A stretch of 64,000 nucleotides of DNA, taken from positions 3,844,001 through 3,908,000 of the forward strand of contig NZ_CP045929.1 in the NCBI RefSeq assembly GCF_009664835.1, written 5' to 3'. Positions 58,772-64,000 of this stretch are shown piece by piece. The DNA is from Allosaccharopolyspora coralli. Its GTDB lineage: Bacteria > Actinomycetota > Actinomycetes > Mycobacteriales > Pseudonocardiaceae. The notes beneath the pieces are model-generated. The model was not told where the DNA came from and did not search any database. It saw only the letters and a list, made by a program, of their open reading frames with translations. The number at the start of each line of letters is the position of its first letter. Within the stretch, counting starts at the first letter, position 1. The translations under genes and the position numbers were made by a program.

Positions 58772-60433
58772 CTACATCTGTTCGGGTGCGCTGACGCCGA
58801 GCAACTCCAGGCCGTTCGCCAGCACCTGCCTCGTCGCCTCGCACAACTGCAGGCGAGCGACCGTCAGCGGCGTCGCTCGATCGTCACCCGGTTGGATCAC
58901 ACGGCACGAGTCGTAAAACTTGTGATACGCACTCGCCACCTCCTCGAGATAGCGGGCAACGCGGTGCGGTTCGCGCAGCTGCGCCGCCGACGCCACCACC
59001 CGGGGGCACTCCCCGAGGGTGCGGATGAGGTCGCCTTCCCTGTCGTGGGTCAACACGGACAGGTCGGCGTCCTCCACCGATCCCCGCTCGATCCCGAGCG
59101 AGGCGGCATTGCGCTGCAACGACGACAACCGGGCGTGCGCGTACTGCACGTAGAAGACCGGATTCTCGTTGGTGCGCTTGCTGATCAGGTCGAGATCGAT
59201 GTCGACGGCCTGGTCCACCGAGGACCGCGTGAGTGAGTACCGCGCTGCGTCGACACCCACCGCCTCGACCAGATCCTCCATCGTCACGACGGTTCCGGCA
59301 CGCTTGCTCATCCGCACCGGCTCGCCGTCACGGACGAGGTTCACCATCTGCCCGATGAGCACTTCCACCACGGCCGGGTCGTCACCGAGAGCCGCTGCCG
59401 CGGCTTTCAGACGCGCGACATAACCGTGATGATCGGCGCCGAGCATGTACAGGCACAGGTCGAACCCGCGTAGCCGTTTGTCCCGCAGATAGGCGACGTC
59501 ACCGGCGATGTAGGCGGGGGCGCCGTCGCTCTTGATGAGCACCCGGTCCTTGTCGTCGCCCTGGTCCGTCGACCGCAGCCACCACGCGTTCTCGGCGAAG
59601 TACAGGTTGCCCGAGTCCTTCAGGTCCGCGACCGCCGTGGCGACGGCACCGCTCTCGTGCAGCGAGTTCTCGTGGAAGAAGACGTCGAAGTCGGTGCCGA
59701 ACTCGTGCAGGCTCTTCTTGATCTCGTCGAACATCAAGTTGACGCCGACCTCGCGGAAACGCTCGTGCCGTGCGTCGACCGGGAGGTCCAGAACGCCCGG
59801 CTCGACCTCGAGTACGGCAGAGGCGATGTCGGCGACGTACGCACCGCCGTAACCGTCCTCCGGTGGCGGCTCCCCCAGCGCCGCGGCGATCAACGAGTGC
59901 ACGAAGCGGTCGATCTGGGCACCGTGGTCGTTGAAGTAGTACTCGCGCGTGACCTCCGCGCCCTGCGCCTGAAGAACCCGCCCGAGCGCGTCCCCGGCGG
60001 CCGCCCACCGCGCGCCGCCGAGATGCATCGGCCCGGTCGGGTTCGCGGAGACGAACTCGAGGTTGACGGTGAGGCCTGCGTAAGCGTCACCGCGGCCGTA
60101 ATCGGCTCCGCCCACGAGGACGTCGCGAATAATCGCGCCCTGCGCGTCGGCGGCGATCCGCAGGTTGAGGAAACCCGGCCCGGCGACGTCCACGGAGGCG
60201 ATCGACCCGTACGCCGTCAACTCCTCGGCCAGCCAGCCTGCGAACTCACGCGGCACCACACCGGCCTTCTTCGCGACCTGCATCGCCAGGTTCGTCGCGT
60301 AATCGCCGTGCTCGGGATTGCGCGGGCGCTCCACCGTCACCGACTCGGGCAGCACAGAGGTGTCGAGCCCTCTGGCGGACATCACCTCGACGGCGGCGGA
60401 ACGAATCAGGTCAGCAAGCGCGGCAGGGGTCAC
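58772..60433 (-). CDS. argS: Arginyl-tRNA synthetase
   Basis: 553 residues; class I synthetase. The HIGH equivalent reads HLGG at 137-140 ([13 protein letters not shown]) and the KMSKS-like motif RMSKR; the C-terminal anticodon domain carries [18 protein letters not shown] 60433. First gene of the argS-lysA-hom-thrC-thrB chain; A17 lies 64 bases upstream. Confidence 0.97.
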   Translation of the reverse strand: MTPAALADLIRSAAVEVMSARGLDTSVLPESVTVERPRNPEHGDYATNLAMQVAKKAGVVPREFAGWLAEELTAYGSIASVDVAGPGFLNLRIAADAQGAIIRDVLVGGADYGRGDAYAGLTVNLEFVSANPTGPMHLGGARWAAAGDALGRVLQAQGAEVTREYYFNDHGAQIDRFVHSLIAAALGEPPPEDGYGGAYVADIASAVLEVEPGVLDLPVDARHERFREVGVNLMFDEIKKSLHEFGTDFDVFFHENSLHESGAVATAVADLKDSGNLYFAENAWWLRSTDQGDDKDRVLIKSDGAPAYIAGDVAYLRDKRLRGFDLCLYMLGADHHGYVARLKAAAAALGDDPAVVEVLIGQMVNLVRDGEPVRMSKRAGTVVTMEDLVEAVGVDAARYSLTRSSVDQAVDIDLDLISKRTNENPVFYVQYAHARLSSLQRNAASLGIERGSVEDADLSVLTHDREGDLIRTLGECPRVVASAAQLREPHRVARYLEEVASAYHKFYDSCRVIQPGDDRATPLTVARLQLCEATRQVLANGLELLGVSAPEQM

Positions 60434-60497
60434 CCGAAGCAGTCTAAGGACCCGTCGTCGCTGTTCAGCGAACGGGTCGCCCCCATCCGGCGGGAGG

Positions 60498-60553
60498 GTG
60501 ACAGGAAGGGAACTTTCCTGTCACCGGTGACAGAAAAGTTCCCTTCCTGTCAC
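60498..60553. repeat. Family A palindrome, copy A17
   Basis: GTGACAGGAAGGGAACTTTC with one mismatch on the right arm (CAGAAAAG). It lies between divergent argS and the DUF3105 gene. Confidence 0.94.
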
Positions 60554-60700
60554 AGGTGACCCCCGCTTCACGTTCGACCAGTAGAGTGCCGCCAGACCGT
60601 GAAACGGAGTGTGTTTCGACACACGGAGGCCCGCGAGCGTCCCTCTCCGCGCTGGAGGGCCCCGACCGGCGGGCGACCGGCGAGGCAAGGATTCAGCAGC

Positions 60701-61468
60701 ATGGCGAGCAGCAAGAAGAAGAGGAAATCCGGCGGCAGTCGATCGCCGGTCGTCCAGCAGAGGTCCGTCCCCTGGGTCATGATCGGCGCCGTCACGGTGG
60801 TACTCCTGCTCGCCGCAGGCGTGTTCGGCTACGTCTACGTCCAGTACCTGGGGCGGCAAGACGTACTTGCGTTCACCCCGTCGCAGGAGAACCCGGACCC
60901 GTCGAAAGACATCCCCGGTGTCGAGACCGCCCAGTACGAGGCACAGCAGCACGTCTCCCCTGACCAGCGCGTCGCCTACGACCAGACTCCACCGTTCGGG
61001 GGGCCGCACGACGGCATCTGGGCCGACTGCACCGGCCAGGTGTACGACACGCCCGTGCGCAACGAGAACCTCGTCCACTCACTCGAACACGGTGCGGTGT
61101 GGATCGCCTACAACCCGGACAAGGTGCAGGGTGCTGATCGTGCTTCGCTCGCCGAGCGGGTCGAGGGCGAGCCGTACACCATGATGTCGCCCTATCCCGG
61201 CATGGAGAGTCCGATCTCCCTGCAGTCCTGGGGTCACCGACTGCAGGTCGACAACGCCGACGACAAGCGGATCGACCAGTTCATCACCGCCCTGCGGCAG
61301 AACAACAACGGCGTGTACCCGGAGATCGGCGGCGCATGCCAGGCCTACCCGGGCGCGTTCGACCCGGCCGACCCGCCGCCCTTGGACACCTCCCCGCCAC
61401 CACCGAACGCGGTCACGATGGACGGCCGAGGAGCACAGACCGCGCCTGCGGGCGGCATGGGTGGCTGA
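60701..61468 (+). CDS. DUF3105 membrane-anchored protein
   Basis: 255 residues: a basic N-terminus, one membrane helix (PWVMIGAVTVVLLLAAGVFGYVYV, about 26-48), and a soluble DUF3105 domain with YDQTPPFGGPHDGIWADC, NENLVHSLEHGAVWIAYNP and YPGMESPISLQSWGHRL. His-rich spacing hints at metal binding. ATG 60701. Overlaps the next gene by eight bases. Function unknown. Confidence 0.85.
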   Translation: MASSKKKRKSGGSRSPVVQQRSVPWVMIGAVTVVLLLAAGVFGYVYVQYLGRQDVLAFTPSQENPDPSKDIPGVETAQYEAQQHVSPDQRVAYDQTPPFGGPHDGIWADCTGQVYDTPVRNENLVHSLEHGAVWIAYNPDKVQGADRASLAERVEGEPYTMMSPYPGMESPISLQSWGHRLQVDNADDKRIDQFITALRQNNNGVYPEIGGACQAYPGAFDPADPPPLDTSPPPPNAVTMDGRGAQTAPAGGMGG

Positions 61469-62186
61469 ACCCGACGGGGACGGGACGTTGCACGTGATGA
61501 ACGACTCCGACAACGATCGCAGGCCTGCGTGGGCCCGCGTGCTCGTCGCCGTGGGCGCCGGACTGTCCCTGCTCCTCGTCGGAGCCACTCTCGGCTTGTT
61601 ACTCAAGATCCCCTCGACCGGTACCGAGCCCGAGCCCACACCCGTCGACATCGGCTTCGCCCAGGACATGACCCACCACCACCAGCAAGCCGTCACGATG
61701 GCGACGCTAGCCCGCCAGCACGGCAACGACCAGGCGGTCCGGCAGCTCGCGTTCGACATCGAAACGAACCAACGCAACCAGATCGGACGGATGCAGGGCT
61801 GGCTCAGCGTGTGGGGGCGGCCTGCGCAGGCCCCGGGGCCACCGATGCGATGGATGCACGGTGCTACCGACGGCCATGACGGCCACGGTGGCTCCGGCGA
61901 GGGGGCGATGGTCGGGCCCGACGGGCGCATGCCCGGAATGGCGACGAGCGACGAATTGGCAGAACTGCGGTCGCTTCGCGGCCAAGCGTTCGACGTCAGA
62001 TTCCTGCAACTGATGCTGCGGCATCACGAGGGCGGTGCGGGAATGGCCCGCAGTGGCGCCGAGCAGGCGGCTGTTCCCGCCGTCCGAGGGCTCGCGACCA
62101 ACATGCTCACGGCCCAGGCCAAAGAGAGCGACGTGATGCGAGGGATGCTTTCCGCCCGGAACACCCCACCCCTACCCCTCAACTGA
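61461..62186 (+). CDS. DUF305 His-rich membrane-anchored protein
   Basis: 241 residues: one helix (about 27-48), then a ferritin-like DUF305 domain with DMTHHHQQAVTMATLA and MLRHHEGGAGMARSGA, both metal-binding candidates. Such proteins pair with DUF3105 proteins in actinobacteria, and some are copper-linked. GTG 61461 is in the coupled position; GTG 61494 or ATG 61497 may be used instead. Confidence 0.83.
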   Translation: MAEPDGDGTLHVMNDSDNDRRPAWARVLVAVGAGLSLLLVGATLGLLLKIPSTGTEPEPTPVDIGFAQDMTHHHQQAVTMATLARQHGNDQAVRQLAFDIETNQRNQIGRMQGWLSVWGRPAQAPGPPMRWMHGATDGHDGHGGSGEGAMVGPDGRMPGMATSDELAELRSLRGQAFDVRFLQLMLRHHEGGAGMARSGAEQAAVPAVRGLATNMLTAQAKESDVMRGMLSARNTPPLPLN

Positions 62187-62202
62187 GCGCTCCCAGCCGC
62201 AG

Positions 62203-62230
62203 TGACAGGAAGGGAACTTTCCACGCAACG
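62203..62230. repeat. Half copy of family A (A18)
   Basis: Left arm GTGACAGGAAGGGAACTTTC with centre ACGCA, then unrelated sequence; no right arm. It follows the DUF305 stop by 16 bases. Confidence 0.75.
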
Positions 62231-62421
62231 ACGGCCGTGCCCACACCCACGCGTGGTCCGCGGATCGTCGAGGGAGCAGCACGGGGACCTCAGCAGCCCT
62301 GATGTTCGACAACGCCGCGACGGTCATAGAGCCGGGGCATTAGGACATCATTTGTCTCAATAATGCAGGACTTTGTATTTCACCTTCTCAATTCAGCGCA
62401 CTAGGGTTCCGCAAATCTCGG

Positions 62422-62440
62422 GTTCAGACATGGTCTGAAC
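62422..62440. promoter_or_regulatory. Operator-like palindrome upstream of DASS transporter
   Basis: GTTCAGAC-ATG-GTCTGAAC, an exact 8-bp inverted repeat with a 3-bp spacer, 33 bases before the transporter start. It lies beside a comparatively AT-rich stretch at about 62335-62405. A dimeric regulator site is likely. Confidence 0.5.
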
Positions 62441-62473
62441 ACTCTTTGACGCAGAAACCTTGAGGCCAGTGCG

Positions 62474-64000
62474 ATGAGTGAGCCACAGCCAGAAGGCCCG
62501 GACTGCACGCGGCCAACGGCCGCAGGTCCCGGAACGACGGACACCCTCGCCACAGAGCAGACCCATACCGAAAGCGGCGATGCCCTCGACTCAGGCGGGA
62601 AGCGCACCCGGTGGCTCCTGGCCTTGGGGCCGACAGCCGGTTTGGTCCTCGCCCTGCTCCTACCGTCGTCATTGTCGTTCGAGGGGCGTGCGGTGGCCGG
62701 CTGCGCCCTGTGGATGGCGATCTGGTGGATGACCGAAGCCGCACCCATCCCAGTGACCTCGCTGCTGCCCCTGGTGCTGTTCCCGTTGTTCGACATGGGA
62801 AGCATGGAAGACGTCGCGGCTCCCTACGCGAGCTCGGTCGTGTTCCTCGTAATGGGCGGCGTCATCCTGGGTCTGGCCACCGAGAAGGCCAACCTACATC
62901 TGCGCGTGGCATTGCTGACCATCCGGACCGTCGGTACCCGGCCCGCACAGATCGTTTTCGGCTTGATGGCCGCTTCCGCCTTCATCTCCGCGTGGGTCTC
63001 CAACACAGCGACCGCGGTCATCATGGTGCCGATCGCCGTGTCTGTCCTGCACCTGGTGCGCTCCGTGGACGAACGGGCCGCCGGGAGCAAGTTCGCCGCG
63101 TCCATGCTGCTCGGCGTCGCCTACGGCGTGACCATCGGTTCCACCGCCACCCTCATCGGCCAACCACCGATGGCCCTCATGAAGGCCTATTTGCGCGAGA
63201 CACACGGCTTCGACCTGCAGTTCGGCCACTGGATGCTCGTAGGCGTGCCGTGGGCGATCTTCCTGCTGTTCGTGGCCTGGCTCGTGCTGACCAAGCTGGT
63301 GTTCCGCGCCGAAGTGAAGGAGATCCCCGGCGGAGCCGACATGATCCGGGCCGAACTCGCCAAGCTCGGGCGCATGACCACCCCAGAACGCCGGGTGGGC
63401 ATCATCTTCCTGCTCGCGATCCTTTTCTGGGTCGTCGTGCCCTTCATCGCCGACCTTCCGGCCGTGGCAGAGCCCCTTCCGTTCCTCGGCAGCATCTCGG
63501 ACACTCAGGTCGCCATGGCCGCCGCCATCGCCTGCTTCCTGGTGCCTGCCGAGAAGCGGTCCGTGCACGGTCATGGCACCCCGCTGCTGCGCTGGTCCGC
63601 AGCCAAGGAGATCCCGTGGGGCCTGTTGCTGCTGTTCGGCGGGGGCCTGTCCCTGTCGGCGATGTTCACGGCCACCGGTTTCAGCGAGTGGCTGGGTGGA
63701 CAAGTCAGCGGACTCGTCGGCGTCCCGTCGTGGCTCGTGCTTCTCGTCGTGATCGTCGTGAGCCTCGCGCTGACGGAGCTGACGTCGAACACCGCTACCG
63801 CAGCCGCCTTCTTCCCGATCTTCGGTTCCGTGGCAGTGGGACTGGGCATGGACCCACTGTTCATGACCATCGCCGTCACACTCGCCGTGTGCTCGGCCTT
63901 CATGCTGCCGGTGGCGACCCCGTCGAACGCCGTGGCTTTCGGCTCGGGCGAGGTCTCCATCAAACAGATGGCCCGGGCAGGTGTCTGGCTCAACGCCCTC
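62474..64000 (+). CDS. DASS/SLC13-family anion transporter, 3'-truncated
   Basis: 509 codons visible, running off the right edge. Twelve or more helices; the two sodium-carboxylate motifs SNTATAVIMVP and TSNTATAAAFFP are both present, as are the hairpin regions LIGQPPMALM and MLPVATPSNAVAFGSG. It imports dicarboxylates, citrate or sulfate with sodium. ATG 62474 is preceded by GAGG. An operator-like palindrome lies upstream, and no regulator gene is visible. Confidence 0.92.
   Translation, partial: MSEPQPEGPDCTRPTAAGPGTTDTLATEQTHTESGDALDSGGKRTRWLLALGPTAGLVLALLLPSSLSFEGRAVAGCALWMAIWWMTEAAPIPVTSLLPLVLFPLFDMGSMEDVAAPYASSVVFLVMGGVILGLATEKANLHLRVALLTIRTVGTRPAQIVFGLMAASAFISAWVSNTATAVIMVPIAVSVLHLVRSVDERAAGSKFAASMLLGVAYGVTIGSTATLIGQPPMALMKAYLRETHGFDLQFGHWMLVGVPWAIFLLFVAWLVLTKLVFRAEVKEIPGGADMIRAELAKLGRMTTPERRVGIIFLLAILFWVVVPFIADLPAVAEPLPFLGSISDTQVAMAAAIACFLVPAEKRSVHGHGTPLLRWSAAKEIPWGLLLLFGGGLSLSAMFTATGFSEWLGGQVSGLVGVPSWLVLLVVIVVSLALTELTSNTATAAAFFPIFGSVAVGLGMDPLFMTIAVTLAVCSAFMLPVATPSNAVAFGSGEVSIKQMARAGVWLNAL

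Noticed and set aside
59900-60060. Unusual HLGG instead of HIGH in arginyl-tRNA synthetase
   Set aside because: From memory this is an accepted variant among actinobacterial ArgS proteins and not odd in itself.

Overview
The window is a GC-rich actinobacterial chromosome segment, most likely from the Pseudonocardiaceae or a close relative. The inference rests on the many GTG and TTG starts, NucS, a MurA with Asp in place of the catalytic Cys, a type 31 ribosomal protein of the Cys form, and gene order. From memory, the core order matches Mycobacterium tuberculosis Rv1292-Rv1328: argS-lysA-hom-thrC-thrB-rho-rpmE-prfA-prmC-sua5-wecA-atpI-atpBEFHAGDC-DUF2550-cob(I)alamin adenosyltransferase-murA, then nucS, methylmalonyl-CoA epimerase, thiolase, YbbN-type thioredoxin and glgP. 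Here that order reads from right to left, with lineage-specific genes interleaved.

Layout. 1-5.3 kb: glgP (cut by the left edge) and two paralogous secreted zinc metallopeptidases. 5.4-19.9 kb: YbbN thioredoxin, thiamine-binding protein, MarR regulator, small proteins, a free-standing TipAS domain, DNA polymerase IV, a thiolase, a secreted protein, methylmalonyl-CoA epimerase, TetR regulator, SPW membrane protein, a long coiled-coil protein and two hydrolases. 19.9-29.8 kb: a Cys-rich conserved protein, a lipoprotein, the dhaK-dhaL-dhaM dihydroxyacetone kinase operon, an aldehyde dehydrogenase, a sodium:solute symporter with a small partner, a DUF1707 protein, NucS and a free I9-type inhibitor. 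29.9-35.5 kb: NUDIX hydrolase, LysE exporter, Rieske lipoprotein, MurA, PduO-type adenosyltransferase, acetyltransferase and DUF2550. 35.5-44.7 kb: the complete F1Fo ATP synthase operon with wecA and atpI at its head. 45-51 kb: Sua5, a hydrolase-DUF2332 pair, PrmC, RF-1, L31. 51.3-60.4 kb: Rho with a long untranslated leader, then the threonine/lysine branch argS-lysA-hom-thrC-thrB as one tightly coupled operon. 60.6-64 kb: DUF3105-DUF305 pair and a DASS-type anion transporter cut by the right edge.

The most striking content is not a gene. At least three interspersed repeat families fill the intergenic gaps. Family A is a 56-bp palindrome, often perfect, with about 17 near-complete copies plus a half copy. 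Family B is a sequence of about 200 bp bounded by whole or partial A ends (8 copies, several internally deleted). Family C is a sequence of about 100-190 bp (5 copies), four of them lying exactly between convergent genes; one C copy is nested in a B copy. None encodes a consistent protein, but they generate many false ORFs and in places supply real stop codons. Gene functions below come from reading the translations; no database search was run.
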